NCBI GenBank assembly: GCA_016705335.1
Contig: JADIYN010000007.1
Location: forward strand, 134,103 to 198,102
Direction: 5' to 3'
From: Draconibacterium sp.
GTDB taxonomy: Bacteria; Bacteroidota; Bacteroidia; Bacteroidales; Prolixibacteraceae
Length of the DNA stretch: 64,000 bases
Made by a program: the position numbers and the translations under genes. The notes under the pieces are model-generated. The model worked only from the letters and a program-made list of their open reading frames with translations, had not been told where the DNA came from and searched no databases. Positions 17,919 to 26,618 of the stretch are shown piece after piece (position 1 is the stretch's first letter; every line of letters starts with the position of its first letter).

Positions 17919-20081
17919 ATGAAAAATAATCGCTCTCGTTTTATAACATTAGTCTTAATTCTTGCATTGGCTTTTTCAAATCCGAATAAAATTTATGCCG
18001 AAGATGGATATGATTTATGGCTACGATACAAAAAAATTGAAAATCGAGATTTACTCAAAAGTTATCAAACTGTTCTGAAGAATGTTGTGATAAGAAGCGA
18101 AACTTCAACTTTCAATGCGGCTAAAAAGGAGCTAAAAACTGCACTTCCAAATCTGTTGGATTCCGAAATTTCTTTTTCAGATTTAAATGAAAATGGAGGA
18201 AATCTAATTGTTGCTTTACGCTCTGATTCAAAATTTATTTCAGAAAATGTAAACGAATCGGAATTAAAAAACCTGGGAAATGAAGGATATCTGATAAAAA
18301 GTTTAAAATCAAACAATATCGTCATAACCGGAAATACAGAAGTAGGAATTTTATATGGTGTTTTCAGATTTCTTCAGCAAATTCAGCAGGAAAAAGATAT
18401 TTCAAAACTGGAGATTTCTGATTTCCCAAAAACCAAAATCCGCATTCTCAACCACTGGGATAATTTGGATCGCACCGTTGAACGTGGTTATGCAGGTTTT
18501 TCTTTGTGGGATTGGTTTCGTTTACCCGATGTAGTTGATCCGAGATATAAAGATTATGCCCGCGCAAATGCATCCATCGGTATAAACGGAAGCGTAATTA
18601 CAAATGTTAATGCAAATGCTTTGATTTTAACGCCACTTTATCTTGAAAAAATTGCAAAACTGGCCGATGTTTTTCGTCCTTATGGAATTAAGGTTTATCT
18701 GACTGCAAGATTTAGCGCACCCATCGAACTGGATAAATTACCAACTGCAGATCCTCTCGATCCACAGGTTCAACTTTGGTGGAAAAATAAGGCCGAAGAG
18801 ATTTACAAATATATTCCCGATTTTGGTGGATTCCTTGTAAAAGCAAATTCTGAAGGGCAGCCCGGACCGCAAAACTACAACCGCAATCATGCCGAAGGCG
18901 CCAATTTACTTGCAGATGCTGTTGCCCCTTTTGGTGGGATTGTTATGTGGCGGGCATTTGTATATGACCAGAATGTACCCGATGACAGGGCAAAACAGGC
19001 ATACACAGAGTTTAAACCACTTGATGGGAAATTCCGCGATAATGTAATTGTTCAGGTTAAAAACGGGGCAATTGATTTTCAACCACGTGAACCATTTCAC
19101 CCGCTTTTTGGCGCGATGGAAAAATCAAATATCATGATGGAGTTTCAAATTACGCAGGAATATCTTGGGTTTTCGACACACCTTGTTTTTCTGGCGCCAC
19201 TTTTTGAAGAATGTTTAAAAGCTGATACATACGCAAAAGGAGAAGGTTCAACAGTGGCAAGTTCTATAGATGGCTCAATGCATGGCCAGAAACTTACAGG
19301 AATGGCTGGTGTTGCAAACATTGGAACCGACAGAAACTGGACAGGCCACCCTTTTGCACAGGCAAACTGGTATGCGTTTGGAAGACTGGCCTGGGACCCG
19401 TATTTGAAATCGGCAGAAATTGCTGATGAATGGATTCGGATGACATTCAGTAACGATGAAAAGTTTGTGCAACCTGTTCTGGGAATGATGCTTATTTCGC
19501 GCGAAAACTGTGTAAATTATATGACTCCGCTTGGGTTACACCATATTATGGGGCGCAGTCATCATCATGGTCCCGGTCCATGGGTTACCGGTGGCCGGCC
19601 CGACTGGACAGCGGTTTATTACCACCGTGCCGATTCAATAGGAGTTGGATTCAATCGCACACAAACTGGCAGTAATGCAACCGGACAATATTTTAAACCG
19701 GTGGCTGATAAGTTTAATAATATCGAAACTTGCCCCGAAGAATTTCTTTTGTGGTTTCATCATGTTCCGTGGAATTACAAAATGAAATCAGGTAATATTC
19801 TCTGGGACGAAATATGTTATCATTATAATGGTGGTGTTACTGCAGTGCGGGAAATGCAGAAAAGCTGGAATTCGCTTGAAAAATCTGTCGATTCTGAACG
19901 GTTCAATTATGTACAATCTCTTTTAAAAATTCAGGAAAAAGAAGCAGTTTGGTGGCGAAATTCATGCATACTTTACTTTCAAACTTTTTCAAAATTGCCA
20001 ATTCCGGAGTATATTGAAAAATCAGATAAAACATTGGAAGAATATATGAAAATAAGGGAGTTATATATGCCGGGGATTTAG
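17919..20081 (+). CDS. Alpha-glucuronidase, GH67
   Basis: Secreted glycoside hydrolase family 67 enzyme of 720 residues, which removes 4-O-methyl-glucuronic acid from xylo-oligosaccharides. The N-terminus is a Sec signal peptide (cleavage likely after KIYA). The N-terminal GH67 domain holds YDLWLRYKKI, and the catalytic barrel begins near ILNHWDNLDRTVERGYAG. Catalytic residues fit the family: Glu in NSEGQPGP, Asp in IDFQPREPFHP and Glu in MMEFQITQEY. The C-terminal domain includes SHHHGPGPW. Full length and intact. It stands next to GH26 and sulfatase genes, consistent with hemicellulose breakdown, although no xylanase is in the window. Confidence 0.95.
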   Translation: MKNNRSRFITLVLILALAFSNPNKIYAEDGYDLWLRYKKIENRDLLKSYQTVLKNVVIRSETSTFNAAKKELKTALPNLLDSEISFSDLNENGGNLIVALRSDSKFISENVNESELKNLGNEGYLIKSLKSNNIVITGNTEVGILYGVFRFLQQIQQEKDISKLEISDFPKTKIRILNHWDNLDRTVERGYAGFSLWDWFRLPDVVDPRYKDYARANASIGINGSVITNVNANALILTPLYLEKIAKLADVFRPYGIKVYLTARFSAPIELDKLPTADPLDPQVQLWWKNKAEEIYKYIPDFGGFLVKANSEGQPGPQNYNRNHAEGANLLADAVAPFGGIVMWRAFVYDQNVPDDRAKQAYTEFKPLDGKFRDNVIVQVKNGAIDFQPREPFHPLFGAMEKSNIMMEFQITQEYLGFSTHLVFLAPLFEECLKADTYAKGEGSTVASSIDGSMHGQKLTGMAGVANIGTDRNWTGHPFAQANWYAFGRLAWDPYLKSAEIADEWIRMTFSNDEKFVQPVLGMMLISRENCVNYMTPLGLHHIMGRSHHHGPGPWVTGGRPDWTAVYYHRADSIGVGFNRTQTGSNATGQYFKPVADKFNNIETCPEEFLLWFHHVPWNYKMKSGNILWDEICYHYNGGVTAVREMQKSWNSLEKSVDSERFNYVQSLLKIQEKEAVWWRNSCILYFQTFSKLPIPEYIEKSDKTLEEYMKIRELYMPGI

Positions 20082-20085
20082 AATG

Positions 20086-20116
20086 ATTGATTAATTATTG
20101 TTATTTAGTAAATTTG
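20086..20116 (+). promoter_or_regulatory. Candidate promoter of the toxin-antitoxin pair
   Basis: ATTG at 20086-20089 and TAAATTTG at 20109-20116 are separated by 19 bases, close to the Bacteroidota TTTG / TAnnTTTG promoter layout, and lie 14 bases before the antitoxin ATG at 20131. Confidence 0.5.
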
Positions 20117-20130
20117 TAAAAAAAAGGACA

Positions 20131-20373
20131 ATGAACACCAATGAAATAAAAGCAGATTTGCATCTTCTGATTGAAAATATAAACGATGAAACTATACTAA
20201 ATGCGGTTCGAACCATTCTGTCAAAACAATCAAAAAGAAAAACTGATTGGGCTGATGAATTGAGTGATGATTTACGAATAGAACTTGAAAAAAGTTTAGT
20301 CGAAATTAAAAATGGAAAAATTATTACTCATGAAGATGCTATGAATCAGATAAAAATGAGATATAATCTGTAG
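20131..20373 (+). CDS. Type II antitoxin-like protein (ParE partner)
   Basis: Small 80-residue protein. The first half (KADLHLLIENINDETILNAVRTILSKQ) is helical and the C-terminal tail (KNGKIITHEDAMNQIKMRYNL) resembles antitoxin tails that wrap the toxin. It lies immediately upstream of a ParE-type toxin, with the stop codon 2 bases before the toxin ATG, so translation is probably coupled. The family is identified mainly from context and general pattern; no ribbon-helix-helix motif is clear. It should neutralise the toxin and may repress its own promoter. It sits between the GH67 and GH26 genes. The ATG at 20131 is chosen because the codons upstream are not conserved in pattern. Confidence 0.7.
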   Translation: MNTNEIKADLHLLIENINDETILNAVRTILSKQSKRKTDWADELSDDLRIELEKSLVEIKNGKIITHEDAMNQIKMRYNL

Positions 20374-20375
20374 TG

Positions 20376-20672
20376 ATGAAAATTATCTGGACAGAAAATG
20401 CACTCAAGTCATACTTTATTATTCTCGAATACTTAAAATCTGAATGGGGAGATATAGTATTGGAGAATTTCGTCCTTAAAACTGAGCATATTTTAACCCA
20501 GGTTCAGCAATATCCTATGATGCATGAATCTTCTGAATTTTATGGCAACGTAAGAAAAGCTTTCATAACCAAGCACAATTTGATGTTTTATAAGATTAAA
20601 CCAAGGAAAAAAGAAATTGATTTACTCATCTTCTGGGATACTAGACAGGACGATGAAAAGCGAAAATATTAG
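20376..20672 (+). CDS. ParE/RelE-type toxin (plasmid stabilization family)
   Basis: A 98-residue protein of the RelE/ParE toxin superfamily. Family features are the start IIWTENALKSYFIILEYLKSEW, the QQYPMMHESSEFYGNVRKA turn, where ParE proteins carry their conserved Arg, and the C-terminal strands HNLMFYKI...IDLLIFWDTRQDDEKR. ParE toxins inhibit DNA gyrase, while RelE toxins cut mRNA; the sequence does not decide between them, but the C-terminal FWDTRQ ending is more ParE-like. It is translationally coupled to the upstream antitoxin. This small mobile-type module interrupts a run of glycan-degrading genes. Confidence 0.85.
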   Translation: MKIIWTENALKSYFIILEYLKSEWGDIVLENFVLKTEHILTQVQQYPMMHESSEFYGNVRKAFITKHNLMFYKIKPRKKEIDLLIFWDTRQDDEKRKY

Positions 20673-20704
20673 AATTATTTTGAATCCAAACCTTTTATTC
20701 AATT

Positions 20705-21814
20705 ATGAAATCCAAATTGCCATTATCTATCCTGTTTCTTTTTATTGCCAGTTCTCTTTTTTCCCAACCGATTGATAAAAAAGCCACAAAAGAAACAGTT
20801 GCTCTGTTTAAAAACCTGAAAGAACTTTCGAAAAATCACACCCTTTTTGCTCACCAGCACGCCACCGAATACGGTCATGGCTGGTTTGGCGACGAAAACC
20901 GTTCAGACGTAAAATCGGTTTGTGGTTCTCACCCGGCAATGATTGGTGTTGATTTTAGCGGTTTTTCCGGCAGAAATAAGGAAGCGACTGACCGCGAAAA
21001 GGAAAAACTCAGAAAAAATGTTGTTGATACTTATAACAGGGGAGGAGTTACAACTGCTGCCTGGCATTTCAACAACCCTGTATCGGAAGGTGGATTTTAC
21101 TGGAAAGACAGTGTTTCTTTACCTGCTGTAAAGTATATAATTCCCGGCGGTGAAGCTCATGAAAAATATAAGGAAATTTTGAAAGAGATTGGCGATTGGG
21201 CAAAGAGTTTGAAGGGTGATGATGGAAATGTTGTGCCAGTTATTTTTCGTCCTTATCACGAATTTGACGGTGGCTGGTTTTGGTGGGGAGCACCGCATTG
21301 TTCAACAGATGAGTTTGTAACATTATGGAAATTTACAGTTTCGTACATGCGTGACAGTCTCGAAGTTCACAACTTTTTATACGCTTTTTCGCCTGATAAC
21401 AGGTTCAATTCTGAGGAAAAATTTTTGGAAAGATATCCCGGAGATGAGTGGGTTGATATGGTTGGTATGGACAATTACGGCGATATGGGGCGTGACCGTT
21501 ACGATTTGGAAACTGCTTCGCGCAAACTAAAAATCGTTTCGGATTATGCAATTAAAAAAGGAAAACTGGCAGCTTTTACCGAAACCGGTCTGGAGTCAAT
21601 TCCTGATACAAAATGGTGGACAGAAACCCTGTTGAAAGTGATGAAAAAAGATAATATGCAACTTAGTTACGTGCTGGTTTGGCGCAATGATTCGCGAAGT
21701 GCAACTCATTTTTACGCGCCTTTTCCTGGGCAGGTCAGCGTTCCGGATTTCATGGAATTTTATAACGACCCTTATACTTTATTCGAGAATGATTTGAAGG
21801 AAATTTACAAATAA
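20705..21814 (+). CDS. Beta-mannanase/mannosidase, GH26
   Basis: Secreted glycoside hydrolase family 26 enzyme of 369 residues, which cleaves beta-1,4-mannosidic bonds in mannans. It starts with a signal peptide (cleavage probably after SLFS). Family segments are TLFAHQHATEYGHGW, GFYWKDSV, the acid/base motif RPYHEFDGGWFWWG (Glu about residue 187) and the nucleophile motif AAFTETGLE. The aromatic-rich substrate cleft is complete and the length is normal. It follows the toxin-antitoxin pair by about 30 bases, so read-through from that promoter is possible, but it may have its own. It fits a hemicellulose theme with the GH67 upstream. Confidence 0.93.
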   Translation: MKSKLPLSILFLFIASSLFSQPIDKKATKETVALFKNLKELSKNHTLFAHQHATEYGHGWFGDENRSDVKSVCGSHPAMIGVDFSGFSGRNKEATDREKEKLRKNVVDTYNRGGVTTAAWHFNNPVSEGGFYWKDSVSLPAVKYIIPGGEAHEKYKEILKEIGDWAKSLKGDDGNVVPVIFRPYHEFDGGWFWWGAPHCSTDEFVTLWKFTVSYMRDSLEVHNFLYAFSPDNRFNSEEKFLERYPGDEWVDMVGMDNYGDMGRDRYDLETASRKLKIVSDYAIKKGKLAAFTETGLESIPDTKWWTETLLKVMKKDNMQLSYVLVWRNDSRSATHFYAPFPGQVSVPDFMEFYNDPYTLFENDLKEIYK

Positions 21815-21886
21815 GGTTTTCTAAATTTCAAACCGTTAGCATTTGTTTTTGTTATAGACAAAGAACAAATTTTACGATTTAGGGAT

Positions 21887-22750
21887 TTGAAGGTGATTAA
21901 TACATTTATATTTTCAAATATTTTCCTTTCGGTTGGTGCAGTTTTACTCACCGTTTCGGGACAGGTACAGCTCGGAATGAAACCGCATTGGCAACCTTAT
22001 TTATTGCTGATTTTTTTTGCTACTTTAATAGAATATAATCGGGATCTTGTAACCCAAATTCTTACAAATAAGGTAACACTGAACATTGAAAAACAGCATT
22101 GGATCCGAAAAAACAGAAATAAAATATTTTTTTTTCTGACAATTTCAGTTGTCCTGTTTTTTTATGCTTTATTTAGCACAAAAGCAGAAGTTTTGATCGC
22201 TTTTTTGCCATTGGCAATACTTACTTTTTTTTATTCCTTTCCGGTTTCAGGAAATAGAAACTATTTTTTGAGGCTACGGGAAGTGCCATATCTGAAGATC
22301 TTTTTGATTGCTTTTGTGTGGTCGGCAACTACAACTCTTTTACCTGTTATCGACGCAGAGGTGAAAATCATGGAAACACATGTCATTCTTCTTTTTGTTG
22401 AACGATTTTTCTTTGTTTTCGCTATTGCAATTCCCTTTGATATCAGAGATATGCAATCTGACAGTGATGCTGGTATAAAAACTATCCCAATGTTGATTAA
22501 CCGAAACAAAGCGCTATTACTTTCCTACCTTTCTTTAACAGTCTCATTATTAATATCTCTTTTCCATTATCGAATGCAAAATAACTGGTTTATAATCGAG
22601 GCCTTGAGCATTTCACTTTTGATTACTTATCTTTTTTTGAAACTGCAATACTTTAGAAACTTGAATAGATATTACTACCACATTTTAGATGGAACAATGC
22701 TTTTACAGGGTATGTTGGTTCTTGTGTTTTATTTGTTTGGTCACGGGTAA
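21887..22750 (+). CDS. UbiA-like integral membrane protein
   Basis: A 287-residue polytopic membrane protein with about eight hydrophobic helices. The segment DIRDMQSDSDAGIKTIP matches the second Asp-rich motif of UbiA prenyltransferases. The first Asp-rich motif is not conserved (EYNRDLVTQ in its place), so prenyltransferase activity is doubtful. UbiA enzymes attach isoprenoid chains to aromatic acceptors in quinone, heme or lipid biosynthesis. No ATG fits; translation seems to begin at TTG 21887 or GTG 21893. No partner genes for quinone synthesis are nearby. Confidence in the fold is moderate, in function low. Confidence 0.65.
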   Translation: MKVINTFIFSNIFLSVGAVLLTVSGQVQLGMKPHWQPYLLLIFFATLIEYNRDLVTQILTNKVTLNIEKQHWIRKNRNKIFFFLTISVVLFFYALFSTKAEVLIAFLPLAILTFFYSFPVSGNRNYFLRLREVPYLKIFLIAFVWSATTTLLPVIDAEVKIMETHVILLFVERFFFVFAIAIPFDIRDMQSDSDAGIKTIPMLINRNKALLLSYLSLTVSLLISLFHYRMQNNWFIIEALSISLLITYLFLKLQYFRNLNRYYYHILDGTMLLQGMLVLVFYLFGHG

Positions 22751-22986
22751 AATTGTTTTAAAGGGCATTTATTTTGAAGTTTTCAAAAATGTTTAACCGG
22801 GTTTTTCTTGTAATTCTGATTTTGGCATTTTACTTCCTGTATTTCTGATTACTGAAAAGGTTGATGCCTGTCTTTTCAAATTCCTTCTAACCTTTTGGCA
22901 GCAGCAAAAGCCGACCGGAGAAAATATTTTGATATATGGCAGATATTAAGCCACAAGCGATTGGATGGATATTTTTCAACTTAATA

Positions 22987-23376
22987 TCACATTTGAACAG
23001 GCTGAATAATACTGTTCCGGTTTCCTTCAGTATCAATAAATGAAACATATATTCCAAAGCCAGGAATTTCCATCGGTTCGCCTAAAACTTTGCCTCCGCT
23101 GTTATTTATCTTTTTAATGCTTTCGTCAATATTTTCAACCCCAATTACAATTGAAGGATATTGAGCCGGCCAGTCTGGTTTTGTAGGATAAAGTCCTCCG
23201 TTTATTGCACCGGCTGGAAACCCTGGTTTTGCATCTGTTTCTGCTGTTGTGGCAAGCATATAATTTCCCATATTTTCTCCGAGATCCTGCATTTTCCAAC
23301 CAAAAACCGTTTCATAGAATTTGGACGCCCTTTTCCCGTCAAAGTAAGGTAATTCGAAATGTACAACCGGATTCAT
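22987..23376 (-). CDS. VOC family protein (glyoxalase-like)
   Basis: A 129-residue vicinal-oxygen-chelate fold protein. The start VVHFELPYFDGKRASKFYETVFGW and the C-terminal FGIYVSFIDTEGNRNSIIQP are typical of the large, functionally diverse glyoxalase/bleomycin-resistance/dioxygenase family. Candidate metal ligands are His in VVHFELP and the Glu in DTEGN. Its stop is followed by no clear terminator. It lies 14 bases downstream of a second VOC gene and the two are probably co-transcribed. Substrate unknown. Confidence 0.85.
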   Translation of the reverse strand: MNPVVHFELPYFDGKRASKFYETVFGWKMQDLGENMGNYMLATTAETDAKPGFPAGAINGGLYPTKPDWPAQYPSIVIGVENIDESIKKINNSGGKVLGEPMEIPGFGIYVSFIDTEGNRNSIIQPVQM

Positions 23377-23390
23377 AAATTATTGAAGTT

Positions 23391-23801
23391 TTAATTATTA
23401 CCAGGGAATTTACTCATATCCATATAAAAAATCTCCCATGTATGGCCGTCGAAATCCTCTACATTTCTCATCTGCATAAAACCATAGTCCTGGATTGGTT
23501 TTGGCTCTATTCCACCTGCCTGTACTGCATTGTCAACTATTTCATTTACTTTTTCAACACTTTCAACTGAAAGTGAAAATATGCCGGCAAGATTATTTTT
23601 TGTATCTGCAAGTGGTTTTGTGGCGAACGATTTAAACTTTTCCACAGTCATTATCATCACAAAAATATTTTCACTCCAAACCAAACATTTTGCGGTGTCA
23701 TCAGAAAATTGTGGATTGACAGTGAATCCCATTTTTAAGTACAACTCCTTCGATTTTTCGAGGTCTTTTACTGCTAAATTAATAAATACCTGTGATTGCA
23801 T
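23391..23801 (-). CDS. VOC family protein (glyoxalase/bleomycin-resistance-like)
   Basis: A 136-residue VOC protein starting FINLAVKDLEKSKELYLKMGF and ending NVEDFDGHTWEIFYMDMSKFP, where the His and Glu near the end are the usual metal ligands. This subgroup is widespread in Bacteroidota and is often annotated only as a lactoylglutathione-lyase-like or bleomycin-resistance-like protein. It shares little sequence with the VOC protein encoded just downstream, so the pair is not a recent duplication. Confidence 0.85.
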   Translation of the reverse strand: MQSQVFINLAVKDLEKSKELYLKMGFTVNPQFSDDTAKCLVWSENIFVMIMTVEKFKSFATKPLADTKNNLAGIFSLSVESVEKVNEIVDNAVQAGGIEPKPIQDYGFMQMRNVEDFDGHTWEIFYMDMSKFPGNN

Positions 23802-23928
23802 AACTTGAAATTTTATTTGTTAATCAATGCTGAACTTAAGTTTTACTGTTGCATTTATATGCATTTGTATCTTAACAATTTTAATTTCAATTAAGTTCTC
23901 CTTTTAATCACGTTCTTCATTTTTTATT

Positions 23929-25853
23929 TTAATGACGAACTATTTTAAACGGTTTTTGAACTTTCTCAACTTCTAAAATGGTTAAAAAAGTAAACGCTAA
24001 AAACGAATGTGGTTTCAGCGTCACTTCAAAAACAGCAGCATCTTTACCAAATCTTCGGTTTCTGAATGATGGCGCCAGGCGTTCAATTCCGCTGGTTATC
24101 TCTCCGGAAGCTGCGTTTTTAATTTGTTTTACAGATTTATCGAGTAGTATTTTGATGGTTACTTCCTTGTCAAGGAATGATTCTACCACAAACGAATTGT
24201 TGTCGTAAACAAACAAACTTACTTCGCCGGGAGCCTCAATGGAAACAGGTAAATCACCGGCAATTGTTTGACGCAACCTGTTTAATACCGGCTCGGGCAA
24301 AATGTAGAGGTCGATAAAATTGTCGGGTATTGTCCATACATAAAACTTCCCTTTTGAATAGTCAGCTGCGTGAAGAATTGGCCAGCCGTTGGTATCATCC
24401 AACGCCGAAATATTTTCCCATGAATCGTTGGTAAGGTAATTGATTTGCGGAATCAGTATTTCCTTGTCGATTGTAAAAGCAGGCCCCCAGCCAGCTGTAA
24501 ATTCCTTGACACTTGCTTTTCTGTCAGTTACACGAAGTTCAACAATATCTTCAATTCCTTTGCCCTGCATTGTTTTGTAAAATCCTGAAGTTACAACTAC
24601 AGTTCTGCCCAATTGTAATTGCTTTTTATTTTCGAAACAATATTGGGGTCGAAACTCGCGGTTTCGGTTAGCATTACCACTGGTGCATTTTTTAGGAAAT
24701 TCAGGAACAATATCAATCGGAATTCCAATCATACCAAAATAGTTTTGCAGAAAATCTTCGCCAACAGAATGAAAGGGTTTGTAGCTTTTAACACCCACCG
24801 GGTTACCCAAAGCACCAATTACTTTATCAGCAATTTCAAGGAATAACCTGCAACGCGGGAAAATTTAGTTGGTGTAAACAATGTTCCGTCAGCTTGTTTC
24901 AGCGGTTTTTTTCATTTCATCGAAATCGAAACTGGTTCCATTTTCCTGCCAGGCAGCACGGGCATTTTCGCTAAACGGGTTCATCATTTGACGAATGTCG
25001 AATAGCGTAATTTCGGGTGCTTTTGCAAAAAGCGTAAGCCACAATTGTTCGGCATACCTGTCGAGAGGATTTCCGCCGCCAGTGTCCACCCAGCCGCCAT
25101 AATTTTTACCCGGCTTCAGGTTTTCGAAATACCTGAAAACCTCGTAACCTAAATACTGTTGTAAATGTTGATTTGATGAACGGTTTCTTGTTTCGGTGCC
25201 GGTATATAACCCGTCGAAGAGTTTTGGTTCGGCTTCGAGGTTAAATCCCAAACCCTGAAAATGCTCATACCAGTTTGGATATTTAATCACAACTTTTGCA
25301 TTTGGATTCACAATTTTCGCAGGTTTTATAACCAAATCTACTGCTGCATTTTTCATTAAATCAAGGCGAAAGTCGGTCCAGCTTTTATCACCTTTGGCGG
25401 CAATACACAAATCGCATTTGCAGCTTGTAAAAAGAAATCGTCGAGAATAAAGAAATCGAAATGTTTTGCGGTGTGTTCGGCAATTTCCTGAACCTTTTTC
25501 CTGTCTTCAGGATTAGTGTAACAAAAGGTTTGAAAATTGTTGCTTTCATCAATTGTATATGTAATTCCGCCCCCAACTTCAATTCCTTTGTCCTTGAAAA
25601 ATTGTTTAGCTTTTTCAAGAGTTTCATCAGGCACTATCAGTAAATCGCGGTGCGTTTCAAGGTAAATTTTATCTACATGAACACCTTTTGAAATTTCATC
25701 CCAGGCAGTTGTGAGCCAGTTTAAATCGGCCATTTTTTCTACCTCATAAGCACGGCAGTAAATTGCAACTTTAAAATTTTTGTAGCTCTGTGCGTTCATC
25801 TGAAAAGTAATAACAGTTAGTAAAATGATAAAAGGAATTTTTAGGTTTTTCAT
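23929..25853 (-). CDS. Secreted TIM-barrel-like protein, possible glycosidase (frameshifted)
   Basis: One gene of about 640 codons spread over three frames. From ATG 25853 there is a signal peptide (MKNLKIPFIILLTVITF...NAQ), then segments of a TIM-barrel type (VHVDKIYLETHR, FKDKGIEVGGGITYTID, HFDFFILDDFF). The frame shifts near 25400 and continues CIAAKGDKSWTDFRLDLM...VVIKYPNWYEHFQGLGFNLE. It shifts again near 24870-24850 and continues EIADKVIGALGNPVGVKSYKP to a C-terminal beta-rich part ending at 23929. The acidic pair LDD and the barrel-like alternation suggest a glycoside hydrolase, but I do not recognise a CAZy family. Genomic context (GH97, GH2, GH26) supports a carbohydrate role. Confidence 0.6.
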
Positions 25854-25973
25854 AGTTTGATTTTTTTAACCACCTGGTTTATTTGAAGATGGTTTGAGTA
25901 ATTAGTAATCAGGTTGAAAATTATAAATTTGTTTATCGTTTATATTATTAAGCACGTTGTATTTTTCAGCAAT

Positions 25974-26585
25974 TTAACCTGGTTTAATTTGTTCAACCAA
26001 CTCAAGCCTTTTTACAATGCTTCCTTTTTCAAGAATTGTTCCGGGTGACAAAACTGCATTTGCGCCAATTTTTGAATTGTCGCCAACCAGTGACCCAAAT
26101 TTTTCAGTGTTTGTTTCAATGATTTCTGAATTAAATAATACCGAAATTTTCTTTGAAATTCTTTCGTTATAATGGTTGGCAACAATAACTCCGACTTCAA
26201 AATTTACATTTCTACCAATAATACTGTTCCCAATATAATTGAAGTGTGCGATTGCAGTTTCAGAACAAATTATGCTGTTTTTTATTTCACAACCCGGTCC
26301 AATTTTTACTGAATGATCCAGGTAAACACCTTCCCTAAAATATGCGTTTGCCCCAACATAACAGTTTCTGCCAATAATTGCAGGCTTTTTAATGACAGCG
26401 CCCGTTTCTACAATTGCGGTTTTGTGAATTGCCACGCCATCGTTTATAACGAAATCATCATTAAGACTTTGAATTAAATTCGCGATAATATTTTTCAGAT
26501 CATCCGTGATTTTCCAGGGTAAAAGATGAGTTTGACCCTGGAAAACCGACGAAAAATCTTTAATAAAGTCGTTAATATTTATCAT
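25974..26585 (-). CDS. Left-handed beta-helix (hexapeptide-repeat) transferase-like protein
   Basis: A ~203-residue protein whose middle consists of hexapeptide repeats (AVIKKPAIIGRNCYVGANAYFREGVYLD, IVANHYNER, LVGDNSKIGANAVLSPGTIL), the signature of the left-handed beta-helix acyltransferase or nucleotidyltransferase-associated family. It lacks a nucleotidyltransferase domain, so it is not a complete GlmU. The arrangement resembles the C-terminal acetyltransferase half of GlmU-like proteins. ATG 26585 (MININDF) is used because it gives a clean start; an ATG 12 bases upstream also exists. It may act on an amino sugar or UDP-sugar. It lies between the GH97 and TIM-barrel genes on the same strand. 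Confidence 0.75.
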   Translation of the reverse strand: MININDFIKDFSSVFQGQTHLLPWKITDDLKNIIANLIQSLNDDFVINDGVAIHKTAIVETGAVIKKPAIIGRNCYVGANAYFREGVYLDHSVKIGPGCEIKNSIICSETAIAHFNYIGNSIIGRNVNFEVGVIVANHYNERISKKISVLFNSEIIETNTEKFGSLVGDNSKIGANAVLSPGTILEKGSIVKRLELVEQIKPG

Positions 26586-26618
26586 TAGTATGTACAAAAT
26601 ATAACTTATCAGTTTTGC

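Noticed and set aside
20131..20672. Prophage or integrative element around the toxin-antitoxin pair
   Set aside because: No integrase, transposase, att-like repeats or phage genes are visible nearby.
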